Of a stretch of 5,138 nucleotides of DNA, positions 1-5,138 are shown in pieces. This DNA comes from Pseudomonadota bacterium (lineage in GTDB: Bacteria > Pseudomonadota > Alphaproteobacteria > Rhizobiales > Xanthobacteraceae), in assembly GCA_023390695.1 (NCBI GenBank), contig JAEWCJ010000407.1, forward strand, positions 1 through 5,138, written 5' to 3'. The stretch's first letter is position 1, and each line of letters starts with the position of its first letter. A program made the translations under genes and the position numbers. Below the pieces are notes generated by a model, which was not told where the DNA came from, searched no databases, and saw nothing but the letters and a program-made list of their open reading frames with translations.

Positions 1-2
1 AC

Positions 3-461
3 ATGAAGCTGGGTTTCGATCGCCGTCAGGTTCTGACCATTGGCGTTGGTGCTGCGGCCGCGGCGGCATTCGGGTTGCCGGTGTCGCCTGCTTTCGCCAA
101 GAATGATGCCGACGAGGTGATCAGCAAATTCACCGACGGCAAGAGCGCAATCGACGGCAAGGTGAAGCTGGATCTGCCGGAGATCGCAGAGAACGGCAAC
201 ACGGTTCCGATGACGGTATCGGTCGAGAGCCCGATGACCGAACAGTCCCATGTCACCGACGTGCTGGTCGTCACCGACGAAAATCCGCGCGCGGGCGTCG
301 CCGTGTTCCATTTCTCGCCCGCCAGCGGCGTGGCCGAGGCCAATACCCGCATCCGGCTTGTGTCGACGCAGAATGTGATCGCGGTCGCGAAAATGAACGA
401 TGGCTCCTTCTATACGACCAAGAAGCTTGTGAAGGTGACGATCGGCGGTTGCGGCGGCTGA
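3..461 (+). CDS. soxY: SoxY, sulfur-carrier subunit of the SoxYZ complex
   Basis: SoxY carries the substrate of periplasmic thiosulfate oxidation on a C-terminal cysteine. The 152-residue product ends in GGCGG (residues 148-152), the family's hallmark swinging-arm motif, with Cys150 as the attachment site for thiosulfate and its oxidation intermediates. An N-terminal twin-arginine signal is visible (DRRQVL at residues 6-11, then an Ala/Gly-rich hydrophobic stretch, likely cleavage after AFA at residue 32). The body (about 40-145) is a short beta-rich domain of the usual length. The start codon lies only two bases into the window, so its ribosome binding site cannot be seen and a slightly earlier start cannot be excluded, but the Tat signal fits this Met. 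soxZ follows after 44 bases, as expected for an obligate heterodimer. Assignment is secure. Confidence 0.96.
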   Translation: MKLGFDRRQVLTIGVGAAAAAAFGLPVSPAFAKNDADEVISKFTDGKSAIDGKVKLDLPEIAENGNTVPMTVSVESPMTEQSHVTDVLVVTDENPRAGVAVFHFSPASGVAEANTRIRLVSTQNVIAVAKMNDGSFYTTKKLVKVTIGGCGG

Positions 462-505
462 ACCAGACGACGCGTCCAGACCAATTCCCGTGAGGAGAGA
501 TTTCG

Positions 506-832
506 ATGTCCGTCAAGCCGCGCATCAAGTTGGATAAGAAAGAAGCGAAGAGGGGCGACCTCGTCGAGGTGAAGGCGCTCGTCTCGCACGTCATGGAAAG
601 CGGCCAGCGCCGGGACAGCGCCGGCAAGCCTATCCCGCGCAAGATCCTGAACAAGTTCGTCTGCACGGTGAATGGCAAGGAAGTTTTTTCCGCCGATTTC
701 GAGCCTGCGATTTCCGCCAATCCCTATATCCAGTTCAAGTTCAAGGCGCAGGAATCTGGACCGGTGGTGCTGACCTGGGTCGACGACGATGGATCCAAGA
801 TCGTCGGCGAAGAGAAGATCACGGTGAGCTGA
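506..832 (+). CDS. soxZ: SoxZ, partner subunit of the SoxYZ sulfur carrier
   Basis: SoxZ is the small beta-sandwich partner of SoxY; together they present the SoxY cysteine arm to SoxAX, SoxB and SoxCD. The 108-residue product has the typical length and conserved segments: SHVMESGQRRD (27-37) followed by GKPIPRKI (40-47), then KFVCTVNGKEVFSAD (50-64) and PAISANPYIQF (67-77). Cys53 is within the second block. There is no signal peptide, which agrees with the known export of SoxZ piggybacked on Tat-exported SoxY. The ATG is preceded by a good purine-rich ribosome binding site (GAGGAGA, 492-498) at a spacing of 7 bases. It sits between soxY and soxB in one transcription unit. Assignment is secure. 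Confidence 0.96.
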   Translation: MSVKPRIKLDKKEAKRGDLVEVKALVSHVMESGQRRDSAGKPIPRKILNKFVCTVNGKEVFSADFEPAISANPYIQFKFKAQESGPVVLTWVDDDGSKIVGEEKITVS

Positions 833-834
833 CG

Positions 835-855
835 GCTCGCTCGGCCCGCTCGCTC
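835..855 (+). repeat. Short direct repeat after soxZ
   Basis: The octamer GCTCGCTC occurs twice, at 835-842 and 848-855, with a 13-base period, immediately after the soxZ stop codon. It lies in the only part of the soxZ-soxB spacer not taken up by the hairpin and ribosome binding site. A short GC-rich repeat like this may be chance; no function is assigned. Confidence 0.35.
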
Positions 856-881
856 AAGCCTTTTGCCAAGTCAATGTGAGG

Positions 882-904
882 CCGCGCATTCACCCGATGC
901 GCGG
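882..904 (+). promoter_or_regulatory. Perfect hairpin abutting the soxB ribosome binding site
   Basis: CCGCGCAT (882-889) pairs exactly with ATGCGCGG (897-904) around a 7-base loop, TCACCCG. The stem is 8 bp with 6 G-C pairs. Its 3' arm ends in the first two bases (903-904) of the soxB ribosome binding site GGAAGGA (903-909), and the soxB ATG is at 913. No T-run follows, so it is not a typical intrinsic terminator. By inference it could lower soxB initiation, or mark a processing or stability boundary between the soxYZ part of the mRNA (carrier protein, usually needed in excess) and soxB. The structure is directly visible; the role is not shown. Confidence 0.55.
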
Positions 905-912
905 AAGGAAGC

Positions 913-2595
913 ATGCTGTCCAGACGGGATTTCCTGCAGGTTGCGGCGGCGACGGCGGCTTTGCTGCCTGCAGACTGGTCGCGTGCCTTCGCGCAGCAGA
1001 AGCTGACTCAGGAGGATTTGCTGCGGTTCGAGCCCGTCGGCAACGTGACGCTCGTCCATGTCACCGATATTCACGGGCAGTTGATGCCGCTGCTGTTCCG
1101 CGAGCCGTCGATCAATCTCGGCGTCGGCGAGGCCAAGGGTCTGGTGCCGCACATCACCGGCAAGGCCTTGCTGGACCATTACGGGATCGCGGCGGGTTCG
1201 CCGACTGCGTATGCGCTGGCGGCGGACGATTTTGCGGCGCTGGCGAAAACCTACGGCAAGTTGGGCGGCCTCGACCGCATCGCCACCATCGTCAAGGCCA
1301 TTCGTGCCGAGCGCGGTGACGGCGTCGTCTTCCTGGACGGCGGCGATACCTGGCAGAACAGCTACACGTCCATGCTCAGCAAGGGCCAGGACATGGTCGA
1401 TTGCATGGCGCTTCTGAAGCCCGATGCAATGACCGGGCATTGGGAATTCACGCTCGGCACCGACCGCGTCAAGGAGATCGTCGATCAACTGGGTTTCAAG
1501 TTTCTGGCCCAGAATGTCCGCGACACCGAATGGAACGAGCCGGCGTTCGAGCCGATGATCATGCTCGAGCGCGGCGGGGTCAAAATCGCCGTGATCGGGC
1601 AGGCTTTCCCCTACACGCCGATCGCCAATCCGCGCTGGATGATCCCGGACTGGTCGTTCGGCATCCGCGAAGACGAGTTGCGGACGAATGTCGAAAAGGC
1701 GCGCAAGGATGGCGCCGGTCTGGTCGTCCTGCTGTCGCATAACGGTTTCGACGTCGATCGCAAGCTGGCCTCGCGCGTGAGCGGCATCGACGTCATCCTG
1801 ACCGGGCATACGCATGACGCGCTGCCCGAGGTGGTCAAGGTCGGCCGGACATTGCTGGTCGCGTCCGGCTGTCACGGCAAGTTCGTCTCCCGTCTGGATC
1901 TCGATGTCCGTGACGGCGAGGTCAAAGGCTATCGCTACAAGCTGATCCCGGTCTTTTCGGACGTGATCGCGCCCGAGCCGCAGATGGCGGCGGCGATCCG
2001 GAAAATCCGTGCTCCGCATGAGACGATGCTGCGCGACACCATCGGCCGGGCGGATTCGCTGCTCTATCGCCGCGGCAATTTCAACGGCACGCTCGATGAC
2101 GTGATCTGCGAGGCGCTGCTCGCCGAGCGCGATGCCGAGATCGCCTTGTCGCCCGGCTTCCGCTGGGGCACGTCGATCCTGCCGGGTCAGGACATCACCC
2201 GCGAGGACATCTACAACGCCACCGCGATGACCTATCCCGCCGCCTATCGCATGAACATGAGCGGGGCGCGGCTGAAGGAAATCCTGGAGGATGTTGCCGA
2301 CAACCTGTTCCATCCCGACCCTTATTATCAGCAGGGCGGAGACATGGTCCGCGTCGGTGGTGTGTCCTACACGATCGACGTCAATCAGACGATCGGCAAC
2401 CGGATTTCCGATCTCAGGCTGCTGCGCAGCGGCAAGCCGCTGGAGGCCGACAGGGACTACACGGTCGCCGGCTGGGCCAGCGTGAATGAGGGCACCGAAG
2501 GTCCGCCGGTATGGGACGTGGTGATGAATCATATCCGCAGGAAGAAGGTTGTTGCGCCGCAAGAGAGCGGCCATGTGCGGGTTGTGGGCGGCTAA
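913..2595 (+). CDS. soxB: SoxB, dimanganese S-thiosulfohydrolase
   Basis: SoxB hydrolyses the terminal sulfone from SoxY-Cys-S-thiosulfonate or persulfide-sulfonate, releasing sulfate in the periplasm. The 560-residue product has the family's length and the 5'-nucleotidase/metallophosphoesterase architecture. A Tat signal comes first (SRRDFLQ, residues 3-9; likely cleavage near AFA, 25-27). The N-terminal metal domain has TDIHGQ (D52, H54), LDGGDTWQNS (D145), TGHWEFTLG (H176), LLSHNGFD (H276) and TGHTHD (H299, H301). The GHWEF form replaces the GNHE of ordinary 5'-nucleotidases, as is characteristic of SoxB. The C-terminal substrate domain (about 375-545) includes YYQQGGDMVRVGG (461-473). All expected metal ligands appear intact. 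The ATG has a ribosome binding site (GGAAGGA, 903-909) partly engaged in the hairpin described separately. soxA, which precedes soxB in Paracoccus, is absent here. Assignment is secure. Confidence 0.97.
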   Translation: MLSRRDFLQVAAATAALLPADWSRAFAQQKLTQEDLLRFEPVGNVTLVHVTDIHGQLMPLLFREPSINLGVGEAKGLVPHITGKALLDHYGIAAGSPTAYALAADDFAALAKTYGKLGGLDRIATIVKAIRAERGDGVVFLDGGDTWQNSYTSMLSKGQDMVDCMALLKPDAMTGHWEFTLGTDRVKEIVDQLGFKFLAQNVRDTEWNEPAFEPMIMLERGGVKIAVIGQAFPYTPIANPRWMIPDWSFGIREDELRTNVEKARKDGAGLVVLLSHNGFDVDRKLASRVSGIDVILTGHTHDALPEVVKVGRTLLVASGCHGKFVSRLDLDVRDGEVKGYRYKLIPVFSDVIAPEPQMAAAIRKIRAPHETMLRDTIGRADSLLYRRGNFNGTLDDVICEALLAERDAEIALSPGFRWGTSILPGQDITREDIYNATAMTYPAAYRMNMSGARLKEILEDVADNLFHPDPYYQQGGDMVRVGGVSYTIDVNQTIGNRISDLRLLRSGKPLEADRDYTVAGWASVNEGTEGPPVWDVVMNHIRRKKVVAPQESGHVRVVGG

Positions 2596-2630
2596 AAAAT
2601 TTTTGCCAGACACATGCAAAAAATTGCATG
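2591..2630 (+). promoter_or_regulatory. AT-rich double palindrome between soxB and soxC
   Basis: Two AT-rich dyads lie side by side in an otherwise GC-rich operon. The first, 2591-2606, is GC-flanked: GCT, a run of A then T (AAAAAATTTTT at 2594-2604), then GC; it overlaps the soxB TAA stop at 2593-2595. The second, 2613-2630, is a perfect inverted repeat: CATGCAA, loop AAAA, TTGCATG. Their centres are about 22 bases apart, roughly two DNA turns, which would put two bound dimers on one face of the helix. The second dyad could also fold in RNA as a 7-bp hairpin with an AAAA loop, but no U-run follows, so it is not an obvious terminator. An operator or mRNA boundary element is inferred; only the symmetry is directly seen. 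Confidence 0.5.
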
Positions 2631-2632
2631 AT
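2603..2632 (+). promoter_or_regulatory. Possible promoter for soxCD and downstream genes
   Basis: TTGCCA (2603-2608) resembles a -35 element (5 of 6 consensus positions) and CATGAT (2627-2632) a weak -10 (4 of 6), separated by 18 bases. Transcription would start near 2639, leaving a leader of about 22 bases with the soxC ribosome binding site GGGAG (2651-2655). The perfect dyad at 2613-2630 fills the spacer and enters the -10, a classic repressor-operator position. Consensus matches at this level occur by chance in AT-rich DNA, and the whole operon may simply be read from an upstream promoter. Confidence 0.25.
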
Positions 2633-2661
2633 TTAAGAAAACGAACGTCAGGGAGCAAACG

Positions 2662-3951
2662 ATGCCGGAACAGGAATTACCGAAATCCGGGAAGACGGCA
2701 TCGCGCCGCGCGTTTCTCAGGACGGGTTTGGCTGCCGGCGGCGCTGCCGCGCTCGGACAATCGGCTTTTGCGGGTGGTGCCGGCGATCCTGCAAACCGGC
2801 CGCCCAATGTTCCCGAATGGACCCGCTCGCTGGGCGATGGCGTAGCGGTGCGCGCCTACGGCAAGCCGTCGAAACACGAAGCGCACGTGATCCGCCGTGA
2901 CGTCGAATGGCTTACGGCCTCGCGCGAAAGCTCGGTCAGCTTCACTCCCATCCACGAACTTGACGGCATCATCACGCCGAACGGCCTTGGCTTCGAGCGT
3001 CATCATTCCGGAATCGCCGAAGTGGATCCTGCTGATTACCGGCTCATCATCCACGGTCTCGTCGACAAGCCGTTGATCTTCACGCTCGACGATCTCAAGC
3101 GTTTGCCGCGGGTCAATCGTCCGCATTTCTGCGAGTGTGCGGCGAATTCCGGTATGGAATGGCGCGGAGCCCAGCTTAACGGATGCCAGTACACGCACGG
3201 CATGGTGCATTGCGTGATGTACACCGGCGTGACGCTGAAGACGCTCCTCAACGAAGCCGGCCTGAAGCCGAATGCCAGATGGCTGCTGCTCGAGGGCGCC
3301 GATTCGGCCGCCATGACGCGCTCGCTGCCGTTGCAGAAGGCGCTCGACGATGTGCTGGTTGCCTATCGCATGAATGGCGAGATGCTGTATCCGGAACATG
3401 GCTATCCGGCACGCGTCGTCATTCCCGGTTGGGAGGCGAATATGTGGGTGAAGTGGCTGCGCCGCATCGAGGTCGGCGACCAGCCCTGGCATCATCGCGA
3501 GGAGACATCGAAATATACCGACCTTCTCGAAAACGGCAAGGCGCGGCGCTTTACGTTCGTGATGGATGCGAAATCCATCATCACCAGTCCCAGCCCGCAA
3601 GCGCCGATCAACCACAAGTCCGGTTTCACCGTGCTGTCGGGAATCGCCTGGTCCGGCCGTGGCAGGATCGAGCGTGTGGATGTGTCTCTGGACGGCGGCC
3701 GCAACTGGCGCCCCGCGCGCATCGACGGTCCGGTCTGGGACAAGGCGCTGACGCGTTTCTATTACGAATTCGACTGGGATGGCCGCGAGCTGCTGCTGCA
3801 ATCGCGGGCGATGGACGACACCGGATACGTCCAGCCGACCAAGAGCGCATTGCGTCAGGTGCGCGGTGTGAATTCGATCTATCACAACAACGGCATCCAG
3901 ACCTGGTATGTGCACAAGAATGGCGAGATCGAGAATGTCGAGATTTCCTGA
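2662..3951 (+). CDS. soxC: SoxC, molybdenum sulfane dehydrogenase subunit
   Basis: SoxC is the molybdopterin subunit of SoxCD, which oxidises the sulfane sulfur on SoxY by six electrons to the sulfone level. The 429-residue product is a sulfite-oxidase-family protein without a cytochrome b5 domain. A Tat signal is present (SRRAFLR, 14-20; Ala/Gly-rich core; cleavage around residues 37-40), as expected for a cofactor-loaded, folded export substrate. The molybdopterin domain spans about 90-290; FCECAANSGMEW (156-167) holds Cys159, which by position corresponds to the Mo-ligating cysteine of sulfite oxidases. HGYPARVVIPGWEANMWVKW (246-265) is a further strongly conserved family block. The C-terminal dimerisation domain (about 300-429) includes VSLDGGRNW (341-349). 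The start has a fair ribosome binding site (GGGAG, 2651-2655). The 3' end overlaps soxD by 17 bases. Assignment is secure. Confidence 0.96.
   Translation: MPEQELPKSGKTASRRAFLRTGLAAGGAAALGQSAFAGGAGDPANRPPNVPEWTRSLGDGVAVRAYGKPSKHEAHVIRRDVEWLTASRESSVSFTPIHELDGIITPNGLGFERHHSGIAEVDPADYRLIIHGLVDKPLIFTLDDLKRLPRVNRPHFCECAANSGMEWRGAQLNGCQYTHGMVHCVMYTGVTLKTLLNEAGLKPNARWLLLEGADSAAMTRSLPLQKALDDVLVAYRMNGEMLYPEHGYPARVVIPGWEANMWVKWLRRIEVGDQPWHHREETSKYTDLLENGKARRFTFVMDAKSIITSPSPQAPINHKSGFTVLSGIAWSGRGRIERVDVSLDGGRNWRPARIDGPVWDKALTRFYYEFDWDGRELLLQSRAMDDTGYVQPTKSALRQVRGVNSIYHNNGIQTWYVHKNGEIENVEIS
3922..3928 (+). promoter_or_regulatory. Ribosome binding site choosing the soxD start
   Basis: GGCGAGA inside the end of soxC lies 6 bases before the ATG at 3935. 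Two earlier in-frame ATGs (3908 and 3920) would add nine residues, including two extra Arg, before the signal peptide and have less convincing upstream sequence. This site favours the 3935 start. Confidence 0.5.
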
Positions 3952-4648
3952 CCTCATCGTCGCCAGCCTTGTTGCGGCGTTGTCGATCGCGGGTGGTGCG
4001 GGAAGCGCGGCTGCGGCGCCAAAATCGCAAGCGGCTGGCGGAGAGAACGCCGCCGTCCAGAAAGTCGGGATTGGCCGTGAGGCGACGTCGGAAGAGATTT
4101 CCGGCTGGAATATCAGCGTGCGGCCGGACGGGCAGGGACTTCCGGTGGGCCGAGGCACAGTCAGCGAGGGCGAGCCGCTCTATGTCGAGCGCTGCGCCGC
4201 CTGTCATGGCGAATTTGGCGAGAGCGCCGGCCGCTGGCCGATCCTGAGTGGCGGGGTAGGCACGCTTGCCGGCCACGATCCCGTCAAGTCGATCGGATCC
4301 TACTGGCCTTTTGCCTCGACGGTGATCGACTACATCCGTCGCGCCATGCCGTTTGGTGCGTCCCAGACGCTCACCAATGACGAGCTTTACGCCATCACGG
4401 CCTATGTCCTGTATCTTAACGATGTCATCAAGGACGAGAATTTCGAGCTCAGCGAGAAGAATTTCGGAACGATCAAACTTCCCAACGAAGCCAATTTCAT
4501 CGATGATGACCGCGAGATCACGGAAAAAGCGTTCTGGCGGAAAGATCCATGTATGACGAATTGCGTGCCCGGAGAGCCAAAAATCATCGGCCGGGCCCGG
4601 ACCATCGACGTGACGCCGGACGCCGGGAAGGGACCCAAGGTCGAGTAA
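3935..4648 (+). CDS. soxD: SoxD, cytochrome c subunit of sulfane dehydrogenase (short single-heme form)
   Basis: SoxD accepts electrons from SoxC and passes them to periplasmic cytochrome c. From the ATG at 3935 the product is 237 residues. It has a Sec-type signal (residues 1-28, ending GSAAAA), then one class I cytochrome domain with CAACH (87-91) and a probable axial Met138 in RRAMPF, the typical SoxD heme-1 pattern. DPCMTNC (204-210) and the following GEPKIIGRA segment are SoxD-type features and rule out a generic cytochrome. The Paracoccus protein is about 380 residues with a second C-terminal heme; here the reading frame stops right after that conserved segment, at TPDAGKGPKVE. From memory, the heme-2 domain of Paracoccus pantotrophus SoxD was reported dispensable for activity, so this short form is probably functional. 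It overlaps soxC by 17 bases, suggesting coupled translation. The start is less certain than the identity. Confidence 0.88.
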   Translation: MSRFPDLIVASLVAALSIAGGAGSAAAAPKSQAAGGENAAVQKVGIGREATSEEISGWNISVRPDGQGLPVGRGTVSEGEPLYVERCAACHGEFGESAGRWPILSGGVGTLAGHDPVKSIGSYWPFASTVIDYIRRAMPFGASQTLTNDELYAITAYVLYLNDVIKDENFELSEKNFGTIKLPNEANFIDDDREITEKAFWRKDPCMTNCVPGEPKIIGRARTIDVTPDAGKGPKVE

Positions 4649-5004
4649 TGGCGGCCCGCTTGGCAGGGATGCGCAACCTTGTTGCTGCAAGTGTCCTGAC
4701 CGGCGCCGTATGGAGTGCGGTTCCGCATGTGACGGCGTCTGCCAGCGGCGAACCTGCAAAGGGCGACCGGGCCCTGGGCGAATATCTGTCGGCGGAATGT
4801 GTGACCTGCCATCAGATGAGCGGAGATTTCAAAGGCATCCCGGCCATCGTGGGCTGGCCGGAAGCCAGCTTCATCGAGATCATGCAGGAATATCGGCACA
4901 GAAAACGCCCCAACCAGGTGATGCAAATGATCGCAGGGCGGCTTTCCGAAGAAGAAATTGCTTCGCTGGCGGTCTATTTTGGAAGTTTAAAGTCGTCGCC
5001 TTGA
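4648..5004 (+). CDS. fccA: Small monoheme cytochrome c, likely the cytochrome subunit of flavocytochrome c sulfide dehydrogenase (FccA/SoxE type)
   Basis: The 118-residue product has a Sec-type signal (about 1-32, cleavage near TASAS) and a mature cytochrome of roughly 85 residues with one heme site, CVTCH (51-55). After it come PAIVGWPEASFIEIMQEYR (65-83) and KRPNQVMQMIAGRLSEEEI (86-104), then LAVYFGSL near the end. This order (heme site, Pro-Ala-Ile loop, helix with Tyr-Arg, Met-containing segment, Ser-Glu-Glu-Ile, Tyr-Phe) is typical of monoheme FccA; Met92 or Met94 would be the axial ligand. Its ATG shares one base with the soxD stop (TAATG, 4646-4650), with AAGG at 4637-4640 as a ribosome binding site; Met8 (4669) is an alternative start. 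It has its own signal peptide, so it is not simply the missing SoxD heme-2 domain. Electron transfer with the flavoprotein downstream is inferred from position. Paracoccus SoxE occupies the same place but is diheme. Confidence 0.72.
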   Translation: MAARLAGMRNLVAASVLTGAVWSAVPHVTASASGEPAKGDRALGEYLSAECVTCHQMSGDFKGIPAIVGWPEASFIEIMQEYRHRKRPNQVMQMIAGRLSEEEIASLAVYFGSLKSSP

Positions 5005-5033
5005 GCTATGGAAGGGGATTGCTGAATTTCAGT

Positions 5034-5040
5034 GGGAGGA
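5034..5040 (+). promoter_or_regulatory. Strong ribosome binding site of the last gene
   Basis: GGGAGGA, 6 bases before the ATG at 5047, is the closest match to the anti-Shine-Dalgarno consensus in the window. It fixes the start of the truncated downstream gene. Confidence 0.7.
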
Positions 5041-5046
5041 TTTTTG

Positions 5047-5138
5047 ATGTCGACCAGTCGCAGACAATTTCTTGGCGGTGTCGGCGCGCTCGCGGCCGCG
5101 AGCAGCCTGTCATGTCCCGCCATCGCTCAGGCCAAGCC
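5047..5138 (+). CDS. fccB: N-terminus of a Tat-exported protein, probably sulfide dehydrogenase flavoprotein (FccB/SoxF), cut by the window edge
   Basis: Only 30 codons are present. They encode a clear twin-arginine signal: SRRQFLGG (residues 4-11), an Ala-rich hydrophobic core, and a likely cleavage after AIAQA (25-29). Nothing of the mature protein is visible, so identity rests on context. The gene follows a FccA-like cytochrome in a sox operon, where the FAD-containing sulfide dehydrogenase subunit (FccB, called SoxF in sox nomenclature) is usual, and FccB proteins commonly start with such a Tat signal. FccB oxidises sulfide and passes electrons to the FccA heme. Other Tat-exported oxidoreductases remain possible. 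Confidence 0.65.
   Translation, partial: MSTSRRQFLGGVGALAAASSLSCPAIAQAK

Noticed and set aside
469..476. GACGCGTC palindrome in the soxY-soxZ spacer
   Set aside because: An isolated 8-base palindrome in GC-rich DNA with no supporting context.
2613..2640. Intrinsic terminator after soxB
   Set aside because: The 7-bp hairpin is AT-rich and is followed by ATTTAAGAAA rather than a T-run; on the minus strand the nearest T-run is too far from the stem.
871..2658. 595-codon open frame on the minus strand opposite soxB
   Set aside because: It mirrors soxB almost exactly, its translation is Arg/Asp/His/Ala-rich low-quality sequence with no recognisable motif, and such antisense frames are common opposite GC-rich genes with strong third-position bias.
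2677..4158. 493-codon open frame on the minus strand opposite soxC and early soxD
   Set aside because: Same antisense artefact: it lies over the confidently identified soxC, with no family motif or sensible start context.
3183..4247. 354-codon + strand open frame overlapping soxC and soxD
   Set aside because: Out of frame with both, Arg-rich, no motif; it is a frame shadow of two well-supported genes.
4648..5004. The small cytochrome as a split-off SoxD heme-2 domain
   Set aside because: It has its own signal peptide and the segment order after the heme site matches monoheme FccA; the position directly before a likely fccB also favours FccA. The functional overlap idea is kept as a finding only.
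5008..5025. Five-codon mini-frame in the fccA-fccB spacer
   Set aside because: No ribosome binding site and too short to support as a gene or leader peptide.
5022..5032. CTGAA-T-TTCAG dyad between fccA and fccB
   Set aside because: Five-base arms around a single base; too short to fold as RNA and likely chance.

Overview
The window is the central part of a bacterial sulfur-oxidation (sox) operon, all on the + strand and densely packed: soxY, soxZ, soxB, soxC, soxD, a small monoheme cytochrome c that looks like the cytochrome subunit of flavocytochrome c sulfide dehydrogenase (fccA/soxE type), and the first 30 codons of a Tat-exported protein that is probably its flavoprotein partner (fccB/soxF). 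High GC with strong third-position GC bias, the presence of soxCD and the gene order point to an alphaproteobacterium. The order Y-Z-B-C-D-(E)-F, with no soxA between soxZ and soxB, differs from Paracoccus (X-Y-Z-A-B-C-D-E-F) and resembles what I recall for Starkeya novella, where soxXA lies upstream of soxYZ. Taxonomy below class level is inference.

Layout: soxY (3-461) and soxZ (506-832) encode the thiosulfate-carrier heterodimer. After an 80-base spacer carrying a perfect GC-rich hairpin that runs into the soxB ribosome binding site comes soxB (913-2595), the S-thiosulfohydrolase. A 66-base, strikingly AT-rich spacer with two palindromes, and possibly a promoter, precedes soxC (2662-3951), the molybdenum sulfane dehydrogenase. 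soxD (3935-4648) overlaps soxC by 17 bases and encodes a short, single-heme form. The fccA-like cytochrome (4648-5004) shares one base with the soxD stop codon. A 42-base spacer with a strong ribosome binding site leads into the fccB-like gene (5047 to the window edge).

How they work together: in the periplasm, SoxAX (not in the window) couples thiosulfate to the Cys of the SoxY GGCGG tail. SoxB hydrolyses off the terminal sulfone as sulfate. SoxCD oxidises the remaining sulfane sulfur, passing electrons to cytochrome c, and SoxB releases the second sulfate. The FccAB-like pair would oxidise sulfide, feeding electrons to the same cytochrome pool. SoxY, SoxB, SoxC and the last protein carry twin-arginine signals; SoxZ has none and is presumably exported bound to SoxY; the two cytochromes carry Sec-type signals, as expected for periplasmic heme attachment.

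This is a known system rather than a new one. The points worth a second look are the two structured spacers, the truncated SoxD, the absence of soxA from its Paracoccus position, and the tight coupling of a sulfide dehydrogenase cytochrome to soxD.
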